A DNA stretch of 64,000 nt from CAVQBC01 sp963710665 (GCA_963710665.1 CAVQBC010000001.1:1-64000), one strand, 5' to 3'; positions 41,020 to 49,833 are shown, numbered from the stretch's first letter. Program-made: numbers and translations. The notes: a model not told the origin generated them from the sequence alone.

Positions 41020-42178
41020 GTGACCGGTTCCCGCGCCGCGCTGCTCGTCCTCGCGCTCGCCGTGCTGATGGTGGGGTGCGGGTCGGGCGGCGACGACGGC
41101 GGCGGCGACTCCGCGGCCGCCACCCCGACCCCGTCGCCCACCGCGACGCCGGCGGCGACCGCGCAGGCCCGCCGGGCGCGCGGCATGCGCGTGCGGACGC
41201 TCGTCACCGGCCTCGAGGTCCCGTGGGAGATCGCCTTCCTGCCGGATCGCCGCGCGCTCGTCACCGAGCGTCCCGGGCCGGGTCCGCCTGCTCGAGCGCG
41301 ACGGCAAGCTGCGGCGCTCGCCGGTCGCGACGGTGCCCGTGAGCGCCCAGGGGGAGGGCGGGCTGCTGGGGCTCGCGCTCGACCCGGACTACGCCTCCAA
41401 CCGCTTCGTATACCTGTACTTCACGACGGCGCAGGGCATGCGGCTCGAGCGCTGGCGCTTCTCCGGCTCCCGCCTGCGGCGCGAGCGCGGCCTCGTCGAC
41501 GGCATCCAGGCGGGGCCCATACACGACAGCGGCAGGATCCACTTCGGGCCGGACGGACGGCTCTACGTGGCCACCGGCGAGGCGGGTCAGGGCGAGCTCG
41601 CCCAGCAGCCGGACTCGCTCAACGGCAAGTTCCTGCGCCTCACCGCCGCGCAGTACCGCGGCTCCGGCGGGCGGCCGGAGATCGTGTCGAGCGGCCACCG
41701 CAACCCGCAGGGCTTCGACTGGCAGCCGGGCACCGGGCGGCTGATCTCGACCGAGCACGGGCCGAGCGGCGGCGACGGGCCGCAGGGCTACGACGAGATC
41801 AACCGCATCGTCGAGGGCCGCAACTACGGCTGGCCCGAGGTCTTCGGCTCCCAGCACGGCGACTTCACGGCGCCGCTGCGCGTCTACCGCGAGGCGATCG
41901 CTCCGTCCGGCGCGACGTTCGTGACGCGGCGCGGCTCGCGCTGGACCGGCGACTTCCTGTTCGCCGCGCTGCGCGGCGAGCAGCTGCGCCGGCTCGGGTT
42001 CCGCGGCGGGCGCATCGTGTCCGACGTCCCGCTGCTGCGCGGGCGCTACGGTCGGCTGCGCACGGTGGTGGAGGGGCCGGACGGCGCGCTCTACGTGCTG
42101 ACGAGCAACCGCGACGGCCGCGGCAGCCCGCGCCAGGGCGACGACCGGATCCTGCGCATCTCGCCGCCGACCGGCTGA
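41020..42178 (+). pseudogene. PQQ-dependent sugar dehydrogenase (sorbosone/glucose type), frameshifted
   Basis: Frame 1 encodes a lipoprotein signal (LLVLALAVLMVGCGSG) and the first blade (VRTLVTGLEVPWEIAFLPD, ALVTERPG). Then the sequence CCCGGGCCGGG has one G too many (41275-41277). Deleting it restores GRVRLLERDGKL and joins the second frame: GEGGLLGLALDPDYASNRFVY, DSGRIHFGPDGRLYVATGEAG, SSGHRNPQGFDWQPG, LISTEHGPSGGDG and NYGWPEVFG. These are the soluble glucose-dehydrogenase propeller motifs, with the catalytic His and Arg. The intact product would be about 385 residues. It is a pseudogene unless the extra G is a sequencing error. Confidence 0.8.
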
Positions 42179-42234
42179 CCGGGCGCGGCTGAGCGCGGGC
42201 AGGGTGCGGCGCCCCGCCGCCGAATCCCTGTCGC

Positions 42235-43404
42235 ATGCACGACGGCGACCGGCCGTTCCGCGCGAAGCTCGCGCTCGGCGCCGCCGCGGCCGCGCTCGCG
42301 GTCCTCGCGAGCCTCGCGCTCGGCTGCGGTCGCCGCGAGGAGCCGGCGCGGACCCCGGTGTCGACGGCGGCCGCGACCGCGACCGCCACCGCCACGCCGG
42401 CGCGCGGCAGGCGGCGCTCCGCGGTGACGATCGCGTGGGTGGGCGACACCACTCCGGGGACGACCGGCGCGCTCCCGCCGGGCGACGGGCGGGAGCGCTA
42501 TCGCGCGGTCGCGGGACGGCTGCGCGGCGCCGACCTCGCCGTCGGGAACCTCGAGGGCACGCTCGCCCTCGGCGGCGCCTCCAAGTGCGCGAGGCCGGCC
42601 GCGCCCGCCACCGCCGCGGTCCCGGTCTCGAGCGCCGGGACCTCGTGCTTCGCGTTCCGCGCCCCGCCGCGGTACGCCCGCGGCCTCGAGGCCGCCGGCT
42701 TCGACCTGATGAACCTCGCCAACAACCACGCGTTCGACTACGGCGCGCGCGGGATGGGCGAGACCGTGCGCGCGCTCGACCGCCACGGCGTCGCCGTCAC
42801 CGGGCGGCCGGGCGAGGTCCGCGTGCTGCGGCGCAACGGGGTGCGCATCGCCTTCGCCGGCTTCGCCGCCTACCGGTGGGCGTCGCCGATCCGCGACCTC
42901 GCGGCGGTGCGCTCGATCATCCGCGGCGCCGCCCGCAGGGCCGACGTGGTGGTCGCCCTCATGCACGCCGGCGCGGAGGGCGAGGTGGCGACGCGCGTCC
43001 CCGTCGGCGAGGAGATCGCCTACGGGGAGGCGCGCGGCGACCCGCGCGCCTTCGGCCGCGCGGCGATCGACGCCGGCGCCGACCTCGTGCTCGGCTCCGG
43101 CCCGCACGTGGTCCGCGGCCTCGAGCGCTACCGCGGCCGCCTCATCGCCCACTCGCTGGGCAACTTCCACGGCGTCGGGAACTTCGCCGCGGGGCCGGTC
43201 GCGTCGCTCAGCGCCCTGCTCGAGGTCCGGGTGCGGCCGGACGGGCGCGTGGCCGGCGGCCGCTGGCGCTCGCTGCACCTCGTCGACGGCGGCCGCCCGG
43301 TGCCCGATCCCCAGCAGCGCAGCGCCAAGCTGGTCCGCCGCCTGTCGGCCGAGGACTTCGGCCACGCCGCGTGGCGCCTGCGGCGCGGCGGACGGCTGCG
43401 CTGA
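42235..43404 (+). CDS. CapA-family (PGA_cap) metallophosphoesterase-like protein
   Basis: An exported lipoprotein (AALAVLASLALGC) with a Thr/Ala linker and a calcineurin-like CapA domain: TIAWVGDTTPGTT, LAVGNLEGTLALGG, FDLMNLANNHAFDYGARGMGET, DVVVALMHAGAEG, DLVLGSGPHVVRGLERYRGR and IAHSLGNFHGVGNF. These match the metal-binding motifs of the poly-gamma-glutamate/cell-wall family. The reaction is unknown; it may trim surface polymers. The 72-bp repeat follows 12 nt after its stop. Confidence 0.82.
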   Translation: MHDGDRPFRAKLALGAAAAALAVLASLALGCGRREEPARTPVSTAAATATATATPARGRRRSAVTIAWVGDTTPGTTGALPPGDGRERYRAVAGRLRGADLAVGNLEGTLALGGASKCARPAAPATAAVPVSSAGTSCFAFRAPPRYARGLEAAGFDLMNLANNHAFDYGARGMGETVRALDRHGVAVTGRPGEVRVLRRNGVRIAFAGFAAYRWASPIRDLAAVRSIIRGAARRADVVVALMHAGAEGEVATRVPVGEEIAYGEARGDPRAFGRAAIDAGADLVLGSGPHVVRGLERYRGRLIAHSLGNFHGVGNFAAGPVASLSALLEVRVRPDGRVAGGRWRSLHLVDGGRPVPDPQQRSAKLVRRLSAEDFGHAAWRLRRGGRLR

Positions 43405-43416
43405 GCGGCGTTCGCC

Positions 43417-43488
43417 CATAGGTCAACCGCCGCGAGATCGGCGAAGCCGATCTCGACAGCGACGGCGAAGCCGTCGCCGCTCACGCCG
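43417..43488. repeat. 72-bp twin-hairpin repeat, copy 2
   Basis: Same sequence as 11733-11804 except at two positions (fifth and thirteenth). It holds both perfect GAA-loop hairpins. Here it lies in the gap after the CapA-like gene, 13 nt upstream of a palindrome that marks the next promoter, so it could act as a transcription end or mRNA stabiliser for the CapA gene. Confidence 0.85.
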
Positions 43489-43501
43489 GGCCGGTCCGCC
43501 G

Positions 43502-43533
43502 CGTTTGCAAACGGAGCACTCATTCCGTAGGAT
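43502..43533 (+). promoter_or_regulatory. Strong promoter with an overlapping 12-bp palindrome
   Basis: TTGCAA (43505-43510), 17 nt, TAGGAT (43528-43533): a clear housekeeping-type promoter. CGTTTGCAAACG (43502-43513) is a perfect palindrome that covers the -35 and may be an operator. Transcription should begin near 43540. Confidence 0.65.
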
Positions 43534-43538
43534 TTCCT

Positions 43539-43612
43539 GTGCAAGCGGAGCGCCTGATCCGCTTCCTCCGGGCGCCCGCCGCTGACCACCCCCAGCGGCG
43601 GGCGCCTCTTTC
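43539..43612 (+). ncRNA. Leader or small RNA ending in a terminator hairpin
   Basis: From the predicted start near 43540 the RNA would form hairpin 1 (AAGCGGA, 43543-43549, with TCCGCTT, 43558-43564) and then the 13-bp terminator stem at 43571-43606 followed by TCTTTCCT. A GTG at 43539 would open a leader peptide beginning QAERLIRFL. The unit is either a free RNA of about 70 nt or an attenuated 5' leader of the gene at 43631. No known riboswitch class is recognised. Confidence 0.5.
43571..43612 (+). terminator. Intrinsic terminator upstream of the gene at 43631
   Basis: GGCGCCCGCCGCT (43571-43583), 10-nt loop, AGCGGCGGGCGCC (43594-43606), then a T-rich run. It is a strong terminator placed between a promoter and the start codon. 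Confidence 0.7.
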
Positions 43613-43630
43613 CTCCCCAAGGAGCTCCCC

Positions 43631-44032
43631 GTGCCGACCGGTCTCCCCACCTACCTGTCCCTCGGAGCCTTCTATGCCTCCGACGACCGCCGCGACGCCT
43701 CCCACGAGATCGACGTGGGGCTGTGGTGGCGCGGCGACGGGAATCCGACCCCACCCACCCCCGTCTTCCGCGCCGCCTACGTCGTCGACACCGGCGAGCT
43801 GTATCTGATGCAGCTCGAGGGCCTGCCCGGTGGCGGGCGCATCGACGTGGTCGCCCGCTTCCCCGATCACGCCACGCTGGACCGGGCGCTGGCGGGATGG
43901 GAGGACGTCTGCGGCGACCCGGGCTCGCTGCGCTGGCTGCTCGAGCGCCTGCCCGGCGAGCACCCGCCGCACCTGCTGCGCGCGGCCCAGCCCGCGTCGG
44001 CGGGCAAGAGGGGCCGCGCGTCCGCAGCCTGA
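43631..44032 (+). CDS. Hypothetical protein behind a terminator-bearing leader
   Basis: A 133-residue protein of unknown family: GLPTYLSLGAFYASDDRRDA, HEIDVGLWWRGDGNP, VFRAAYVVDTGELYLMQLEG, VVARFPDHATLDRALAGWED, and a basic Ala-rich tail. It looks like a compact soluble alpha/beta protein. AAGGAG lies 6 nt before the GTG. Expression should depend on read-through of the terminator just upstream. It is convergent with the propeller operon. Confidence 0.65.
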   Translation: MPTGLPTYLSLGAFYASDDRRDASHEIDVGLWWRGDGNPTPPTPVFRAAYVVDTGELYLMQLEGLPGGGRIDVVARFPDHATLDRALAGWEDVCGDPGSLRWLLERLPGEHPPHLLRAAQPASAGKRGRASAA

Positions 44033-44037
44033 GGGTG

Positions 44038-44054
44038 CCCCGCGCCGCGCGGGG
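44038..44054. terminator. Short hairpin between convergent genes
   Basis: CCCCGCG-CCG-CGCGGGG, a 7-bp perfect stem in the 27-bp gap between the stops at 44032 and 44060. Confidence 0.45.
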
Positions 44055-44059
44055 ACGTT

Positions 44060-45052
44060 TCAGCCGGCGATCCGGGTGACCGTCCCCGCGCGCGCGTCGA
44101 CCACCCACGCGGCGCCCGCGCCCACCGCGATCGAGCCCGGGGACCCCCCGAGGTCGAACGGGCGCGTGACGCCGCCGGTGCGCGGGTCGATGCGCACGAC
44201 GGCCCCGCTGCGGGCGTCGAGCACGAGCACGGCGTCGCGCGTGACGGCCAAGGCGGCGGGGGCGCCGCCGACGCGGATCGGCGTGCCCTGCGCCCGGCCC
44301 GTCCGCGCCGACAGGCGGGTGACGGTGCCGTCGCCGCGGTTGGCCACCCACACGGAGCCGAGCCCGACCGCCACGTCCTGCGGGTCGCGGCCCACCGGCA
44401 GGGGGCGGCCGACCACCAGGTTCTCGCGCGGGTCGACGCGGGTGACCGTCCCGTCGCCGGAGTTCACGACCCACACCAGGTTGCTCCCCACCGCGATGGC
44501 CGTCGGGAACCGGCCGGTGCGCACCGGCGGCCCGAGCACCTCGTTGGAGACCGAGTCGATCCGGGTCACGGTCCCGCGCGAGCCGTTGGTGACCCAGGCG
44601 GCGTCGCCGCTGACGGCCACGTCGACGGCGTCCGCGCCGATCGGGATGCGCCGGCCCGCGTCGCCGGTGAGCAGCGGGTTGAGCCGCGTGACGGAGTCGT
44701 CGGCGGCGTTGGCCGTCCACACGGAGCCGGAGGTCGCCGCCACCCGCAGCGGCGAGGAGCCCGCGCTGCGGACGACCGGGCGGTCCTTCAGCGCGTCGGC
44801 GTCCAGCGCCACGATGCGGTCGTCGCGGCCGCTCGCCACCCACACCGTCGAGCCGGCGATCGCGACGTCAGCCGGGAGCTGCCCGACCTGGTAGGTCTCC
44901 TCCTCGACGGCGTCGCCGCCCGTGCGCGCGAGCAGCACGACAGCGGCGGGCGCGATCAAGAGCGCCAGCAGCAGCACGCCGATCCCGACGAGCGCGAGCC
45001 GCGAGTGCGGGCCGCGGGCGCCGGGCGCCATCGCAGCCGAGCCGGTGGTCAC
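44060..45052 (-). CDS. Membrane-anchored YncE-type beta-propeller
   Basis: An N-terminal membrane helix (LALVGIGVLLLALLIAPAAVV) is followed by about six blades that repeat the pattern VAVG..VWVAN..DGTVTR(V/L): VWVASGRDDRIVALDAD, VWTANAADDSVTRLNP, AWVTNGSRGTVTRIDS, VWVVNSGDGTVTRVDP and VWVANRGDGTVTRLSA. The blades are outside the membrane. YVTN/YncE propellers act in surface or periplasm binding; the ligand is unknown. It overlaps the protease gene by 4 bp and shares its blade type with the gene at 46092. Confidence 0.82.
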   Translation of the reverse strand: MTTGSAAMAPGARGPHSRLALVGIGVLLLALLIAPAAVVLLARTGGDAVEEETYQVGQLPADVAIAGSTVWVASGRDDRIVALDADALKDRPVVRSAGSSPLRVAATSGSVWTANAADDSVTRLNPLLTGDAGRRIPIGADAVDVAVSGDAAWVTNGSRGTVTRIDSVSNEVLGPPVRTGRFPTAIAVGSNLVWVVNSGDGTVTRVDPRENLVVGRPLPVGRDPQDVAVGLGSVWVANRGDGTVTRLSARTGRAQGTPIRVGGAPAALAVTRDAVLVLDARSGAVVRIDPRTGGVTRPFDLGGSPGSIAVGAGAAWVVDARAGTVTRIAG

Positions 45053-45987
45053 GAGCCATCCTCCGTGGGGGTCAGTCGCGTCGCCGTCACCGGCGCGTTG
45101 AGTTGGGCGTCGACGGGCTTGAAGCCCGCGTGGCGGGCCGCCGTGAGCGCGTGCATCCGGCCCGCGCAGCGGTAGTAGTCGCGCCAGCCGACGTACACGG
45201 TGTTGCGCCCGGCGTCGAGCTTGTCGAGCCGGTCGGCGATCACCTCGCCGGGCAGCGTCAGCGCCGTCCCGCCGCGGTCGACGACGGCCATCCCGACGAA
45301 CCGCCCCTTGGCGTCGACCACCGGGCCGCCGGAGGACTCCGGGACGAGCGCGCCGGCGAGCGGCACGGCGGCGGTGATCCGCAGCCCCGACCCGGCGGCC
45401 TCCCCGCCGCCCTCGCGGACCCGGACCGGGATCGTCACCAGCGTGTCCTGCCGGCTGTCCTCGGACGGATCCCAGCGGCGGCCGGCCGACGTCACCAGCG
45501 CGGTCGGGGTGGCGCTCGTCAGCGGCAGCGCGACGAGGCCGGGGAGGCGCGGCTGGGTCTGGATGATCGCGAGGTCGTCGCAGGGGTCGCGCGCCACGAT
45601 GCGCCCGTGCAGCACGCCGACGTTGGTGCCGAGCTTGAGCGAGCGGGCGCCCCAGGTCGTGTGGGCCGAGGTCAGCACGAGCCCCGCGTCGGCGTCGATC
45701 ACGACGCCGGAGCTGTGGATCTCGTCACCGCCGATGTCGGCCGCGATCGCGACGGTCGCGAGGCCGGCCGTCCGGGTGACGCCCGCCTCGCGGCTGGTCC
45801 CCGCGGCGCCGGTGCCGGCCGTCGCGTCGTCGGACGAGGAGCCCGCCGCCGGGGGCGAGCTCCCGTCCCCGCCGCAGCCCACCGCGAAGGCGACGCAGAG
45901 CACGAGCCCGCTGAGCAGCAGGCGCACTTCCCGGGTGTGAGGATGAGCGTGCAGGTGGTCCCCCGAGCCAGGGCCGGATGAGCGCAT
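45049..45987 (-). CDS. HtrA-like trypsin-type serine protease, lipoprotein
   Basis: A lipobox (LVLCVAFAVGC) and a Ser/Ala-rich linker precede a trypsin-fold domain. The triad is visible as His in VLTSAHTTWG, Asp in CDDLAIIQ and Ser in VPESSGGPVVDAKG (SSGGP instead of GNSGGP). No PDZ domain follows; the C-terminal 60 residues are unrecognised. It may guard or process envelope proteins. ATG 45987 is used; GTG 45930, directly before the hydrophobic segment, is another candidate. It is the first gene of an operon with the propeller at 44060 (ATGA overlap). Confidence 0.75.
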   Translation of the reverse strand: MRSSGPGSGDHLHAHPHTREVRLLLSGLVLCVAFAVGCGGDGSSPPAAGSSSDDATAGTGAAGTSREAGVTRTAGLATVAIAADIGGDEIHSSGVVIDADAGLVLTSAHTTWGARSLKLGTNVGVLHGRIVARDPCDDLAIIQTQPRLPGLVALPLTSATPTALVTSAGRRWDPSEDSRQDTLVTIPVRVREGGGEAAGSGLRITAAVPLAGALVPESSGGPVVDAKGRFVGMAVVDRGGTALTLPGEVIADRLDKLDAGRNTVYVGWRDYYRCAGRMHALTAARHAGFKPVDAQLNAPVTATRLTPTEDGS

Positions 45988-46076
45988 ACTGACGCCTGCG
46001 CGGCGCGTTTGGAAGCACGGCTGGTCAAACGTCAGACCCTGCACTTAACCGGTCCCTGGAGGACACCCGGCGCGGG

Positions 46077-46082
46077 TACGCT
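46077..46082 (+). promoter_or_regulatory. -10 box (TACGCT) of the propeller gene at 46092
   Basis: TACGCT lies 9 nt before the TTG at 46092 and about 95 bp from the divergent protease start. It fits the leaderless pattern, though the spacing is slightly long. Confidence 0.3.
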
Positions 46083-46091
46083 TGGGGTCTC

Positions 46092-47069
46092 TTGACCGCG
46101 CTCGGGCACGTGAGATCGGTGGTCCATGCCCCGGACGGGCGGACGATCCGCCGGCTCGCGCTGGCGGTCGCCGTGCTCGTGCTCGTGCTCGGCGCCCTCG
46201 CGATCCTGCTCGGCCGCACCGGCCCTACGCCGGCCGAGCCGGCGACCATCCGCGTCGGCGACGACCCGACCGCGGTCGTCCACGGTCCCGGCGGCCTGTG
46301 GGTGGCCAACCAGCGGTCCGGCACGTTGACGCTGCTGGACGCCCGCTCCGGCCTGCCGCAGGGCCGCCCCGTACGCGTGGGCGGCGCCCCGGCGCGGATC
46401 GCGGCCGCCGCGGGCGGGCTGTGGGTCGCCGACGCGGCGGGCGGGGCGGTCGTGCCGGTGCTGGCCGACCGCAAGGTGCTGCGCGACATCCCGATGGGGG
46501 CCGACGTCACCGACGTCGCGCTCGCCGCGGGCGCGCTGTGGGTCACGAGCTCCGCCGAGGGCCAGGTCCGCTACCTGCCGACCGGGGAGAGCCGGCCGCG
46601 CGCGCTGCGCGTCGGCGCGGGTCCCGTGGCGCTCGCGGTGGACCGCCGGTGGGTGGTCGTGGCCAACGCGGCGGGCGGGACGATCGTGCGCATCGACCCG
46701 GTCAGCCGGCGCCCGGTGGGCGAGCCGGTGGCGACGGGCGAGGCGCCGGTCGACGTCGCGATCGCCGGCGGCGTCGCGTGGGTCGCCAACGCCGGCGACG
46801 ACACCGTCAGCCGCGTGGACCTCGCCAGCGGCCGGACGGTCGGCGGCCCGATCGCGGTCGGGCGCCGGCCCGTCGCGCTCGCCGCCGACGGCCGCGACGT
46901 CTACGTGGCCAACGCCGGCGACCGGACGGTGCTGCGGATCGACCCGCGCAGCGGCCGCACCGAAGAGGCGCGGCCCGTCGGGGCCGAGCCCGCCGCCGTC
47001 GCGCTCTCGGGCGACTCGGTGTGGGTGGCCAACTCCGCGGACGACACGGTGACGCGCCTTGCCCGGTAG
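46092..47069 (+). CDS. Second membrane-anchored YncE-type beta-propeller
   Basis: The 325-residue protein has a membrane segment (IRRLALAVAVLVLVLGALAIL) and blades of the same type as the gene at 44060: LWVANQRSGTLTLLDAR, LWVADAAGGAVVPVL, VVVANAAGGTIVRIDP, AWVANAGDDTVSRVDL and VWVANSADDTVTRLAR. It is divergent from the protease-propeller operon and 16 nt upstream of the SCO1-like gene. The TTG at 46092 gives the full frame; GTG at 46110 is possible. Confidence 0.8.
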   Translation: MTALGHVRSVVHAPDGRTIRRLALAVAVLVLVLGALAILLGRTGPTPAEPATIRVGDDPTAVVHGPGGLWVANQRSGTLTLLDARSGLPQGRPVRVGGAPARIAAAAGGLWVADAAGGAVVPVLADRKVLRDIPMGADVTDVALAAGALWVTSSAEGQVRYLPTGESRPRALRVGAGPVALAVDRRWVVVANAAGGTIVRIDPVSRRPVGEPVATGEAPVDVAIAGGVAWVANAGDDTVSRVDLASGRTVGGPIAVGRRPVALAADGRDVYVANAGDRTVLRIDPRSGRTEEARPVGAEPAAVALSGDSVWVANSADDTVTRLAR

Positions 47070-47085
47070 GAAGGGAGCCGGTCCG

Positions 47086-47892
47086 ATGTCGCGTCTCGGG
47101 CTGGTCGCGCTGTTGTGCCTGTTGCTCGGCGCGCTCGGCGGCGTGCTGGCCGCGATCGTGACGAGCAAGCCGCCCGAGGCGCGGGCGAGCTTCACGCCCC
47201 CGCTCGAGCCGCCGCCGAACTACCGGCTCAAGGACGAGACCGGCAAGTGGCAGACCCCGGGGGACCACCGCGGGAAGGTCGTCGTCCTCACCTTCCTGTA
47301 CGCCACCTGCCCGGACCTGTGCCCCGACCAGGCGCAGGACATCCGCCGCGCCGTCGAGCGCGTGAACCAGAGGGGCGTCCACATCGTGAGCATCAGCGTC
47401 GACCCCGTCGGCGACACCCCCGCGCGCGCCAAGGGGTTCCTGGAGCGCCAGGGCCTCGCCAAGATGCCGTCGAGCTTCCTGGTCGGCACCCGGGCGCAGC
47501 TCGCGCCGGTGTGGGCCGCCTACGGGATCGTCCCGGTGACCGCCGACGACAAGAAGGCCGCCGAGATCGCCCAGATGAGCGACGACTACTTCAAGGAGGA
47601 GGCGCGCAAGAAGGCCCTCGGGATCAAGGAGAAGGAGCAGAAGTACGTGCCCTCCCCCGAGGAGATCCGCGAGGCCCAGTTCGTGCCGCCCGACGTCGAG
47701 GACCCCTATCCGACGACGGCCGATCACGACGTCTACCGCGGCCGCCGCCGCCACTACACGCTCGACTTCGAGCACAGCGCCTACGTGCTGCTGATCGACA
47801 AGCACGGGCGCCAGCGCGTGGGCTTCCCGTTCGAGCAGCTCGAGCCCGAGCTGCTCGCGCGCGACATCCGCATGCTGATGTCCGAGCCGTGA
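47086..47892 (+). CDS. SCO1/SenC-type copper chaperone-like thioredoxin-fold protein
   Basis: A membrane anchor (LGLVALLCLLLGALGGVLAAIV) is followed by a thioredoxin-like domain with the copper motif LYATCPDLCPDQ (Cys75 and Cys79) and a later His in DFEHSAYVLLIDKHG. SCO proteins deliver copper to cytochrome oxidase. Between residues 155 and 225 there is an insertion rich in Lys/Glu (YFKEEARKKALGIKEKEQKY) not usual in SCO1. The GGAAGGGAG sequence 9 nt upstream fixes the start. It probably forms a pair with the upstream propeller. Confidence 0.82.
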   Translation: MSRLGLVALLCLLLGALGGVLAAIVTSKPPEARASFTPPLEPPPNYRLKDETGKWQTPGDHRGKVVVLTFLYATCPDLCPDQAQDIRRAVERVNQRGVHIVSISVDPVGDTPARAKGFLERQGLAKMPSSFLVGTRAQLAPVWAAYGIVPVTADDKKAAEIAQMSDDYFKEEARKKALGIKEKEQKYVPSPEEIREAQFVPPDVEDPYPTTADHDVYRGRRRHYTLDFEHSAYVLLIDKHGRQRVGFPFEQLEPELLARDIRMLMSEP

Positions 47893-48076
47893 GCCGGCGG
47901 GGCGCGAGCGGCTCGCGCAGCGCCGAGGCGGGCGCCTCGTGCGTCGCGCCGACCGCCCATCGCTGAACGTTCGGAGTGATGCCGCCGGGCCGAGGCACTA
48001 GCCTCCCGTCAGCGCGCGTAAGTCCCGGCAGCGTCCGGGGTATGGACTCGTAACGACCGTGGAGGAGACCCTGACG

Positions 48077-49189
48077 ATGGAGGCGGCAGCAGCGCCCGCG
48101 GTACGCGTCGACGCGCTCGAGCTGTTCGTCGAGCTGCTCTCACGCGTGGAGACGGGCGGGGCCTCCGACGACTTCTACGGCCCGCTGTGCGAGGCCACCT
48201 GCCGCGTGGCCAACATGGATCGCGCGGTGATCTTCCGCTACGACGAGGCGCGCCGGCGCGTGCGCGCGGGCGGCGCCTACGGCATCGACCCGAATCTGTT
48301 CGCCGACGCCCACGTGACGGTCGAGTCGGCCCCGGTCGTCCGCCGCGCGCTGATGGAGGACACCGTCATCGAGGTCACCGAGGCCGACGAGCGGGAGATC
48401 CCCGCCGAGTACCGCCACCTCCTGCGCGACGCGACGCTCGTGTGCACGCCGATCTCCGCCGGCGGGCACTGGAGCGGCGTGCTGCTGTCCGATCGCGCTC
48501 CCCGCCGGCCGCTCACCGAGCCCGAGCGCGACCTGCTGTGGACGCTCGGCAAGACCGCCGCGCTGGTGACGGCCGCGCGCACCGCGACCTTCCAGCAGGC
48601 GCGGGCCCGCCAGCTCCAGGAGCGCATCGACCTCGCGCGCGAGGTGCACGAGAGCGTGATCCAGCGCCTGTTCGGGGTGCAGCTCGCGTTCTCCACCGAC
48701 GCGGAGCTGCCGCGCGAGGCGCGCGAGCGCATCGCGGCCGAGCTGCAGGCGGCGCTCTCGGAGCTGCGGCGGGCGCTGCAGCGCCCGCTCGGGCGCACGG
48801 CGCCGGAGAGCCACACGACGCTGCTGCAGGAGATCCGGCGCCTCCAGCACGAGCACCGCGACCTCGGGATCGTGCTCGCGCGCGGGTCGGACCGCGTCCC
48901 CGTCCCGCGCGGCCTGGAGGCGCTCGCGCAGTCGGTGCTCGCCGAGGCGGTGCGCAACGCCCGCAAGCACGCCCGGCCGACGCGGGTGGACGTGCGGCTC
49001 GACCAGTCCGAGGGGGCCTGGGTGATGGAGATCGCGAACGACGGCGTGTCGGGCCGGATCGGCAGCGCGGGGATGGGGCTGCGGCTCGCGGCGCTCGAGG
49101 CGCTGCAGGCCGGCGGGATCGTGGAGTTCGGCGCCCGCGAGCCCGACGTCTGGCGAGTCCGGCTGGCGGTGCCGCTTGACCGTGCATGA
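48077..49189 (+). CDS. GAF-domain sensor histidine kinase (HisKA_3 type)
   Basis: Residues 15-170 form a GAF domain (EATCRVANMDRAVIFRYDEA, HWSGVLLSDRAPRRPLTEPE). The dimerisation helix carries the phospho-accepting His191 in AREVHESVIQRLFGVQL. The ATPase domain shows AEAVRNARKHARPTRVDVRL (N box) and SAGMGLRLAALEAL (G box). There is no membrane segment, so the signal is cytoplasmic. The ATG at 48077 is preceded by GGAGGAG; a GTG at 48059 is the alternative. It is coupled to the response regulator. Confidence 0.87.
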   Translation: MEAAAAPAVRVDALELFVELLSRVETGGASDDFYGPLCEATCRVANMDRAVIFRYDEARRRVRAGGAYGIDPNLFADAHVTVESAPVVRRALMEDTVIEVTEADEREIPAEYRHLLRDATLVCTPISAGGHWSGVLLSDRAPRRPLTEPERDLLWTLGKTAALVTAARTATFQQARARQLQERIDLAREVHESVIQRLFGVQLAFSTDAELPREARERIAAELQAALSELRRALQRPLGRTAPESHTTLLQEIRRLQHEHRDLGIVLARGSDRVPVPRGLEALAQSVLAEAVRNARKHARPTRVDVRLDQSEGAWVMEIANDGVSGRIGSAGMGLRLAALEALQAGGIVEFGAREPDVWRVRLAVPLDRA

Positions 49190-49820
49190 CTTCAAGTCGG
49201 CCCGGCTCGCCGCCGGCGCGTCCGAGAAGCGCCTGCGCGTGCTCGTCGTCGACGACCACGAGGTCGTCCACTGGGGCTTCCGGCTCATGCTCGGCGAGCA
49301 GCCGTGGGTGGAGCGCTGCCTGAGCGCCCGCAACGGCGAGGAGGCGCTGTCCCTGGCCCGCCGCTACGAGCCGCACGTGGCGCTCGTGGACCTGTTCGTG
49401 GGCGAGGAGTCCGGGGCCGAGATCTGCGAGCGCGTGCGCTTCATCTGCCCCAAGACCAACGTGCTGCTGATCTCCGGCGCGGGCCGGATCTCACCCAACG
49501 CGGCCAAGGCGGCGGGCGCCGCCGGCTTCATCTCCAAGGACTGGCCGGCGGCCGACATCGCCGGCGCCGTGCGCATGGTCGGGCTCGGGATGACCGTCTT
49601 CAAGCCGCACGAGGCGCCGGCCGGGCCGCCGCTGACCGACCGCGAGCGCGAGGTCCTCGACCTGATCGCCTCCGGCGCGACGAACCGCGAGATCGCGGGC
49701 CGGCTCTACCTGTCGCCGCACACGGTCAAGGAGCACACCTCGGCGCTGTATCGCAAGCTCGCCGTGCGCAACCGTGCGGAGGCCGTGCAGAAGGCGCAGC
49801 GGCTCGGGCTTATCGCCTAG
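49182..49820 (+). CDS. LuxR-family response regulator
   Basis: A receiver domain (RVLVVDDHEVVHWGFRLML, phospho-accepting Asp in HVALVDLFVGEESG, Lys in FISKDW) is followed by a LuxR helix-turn-helix (LTDREREVLDLIASGATNREI, AGRLYLSPHTVKEHTSALYRKL). It overlaps the kinase by 8 bp if GTG 49182 is used, or by 14 bp with TTG 49176. It is likely phosphorylated by the GAF kinase. The target genes are not known; the fatty-acid operon begins 80 nt downstream. Confidence 0.9.
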   Translation: MHDFKSARLAAGASEKRLRVLVVDDHEVVHWGFRLMLGEQPWVERCLSARNGEEALSLARRYEPHVALVDLFVGEESGAEICERVRFICPKTNVLLISGAGRISPNAAKAAGAAGFISKDWPAADIAGAVRMVGLGMTVFKPHEAPAGPPLTDREREVLDLIASGATNREIAGRLYLSPHTVKEHTSALYRKLAVRNRAEAVQKAQRLGLIA

Positions 49821-49833
49821 GTGGCGTCTCCAA

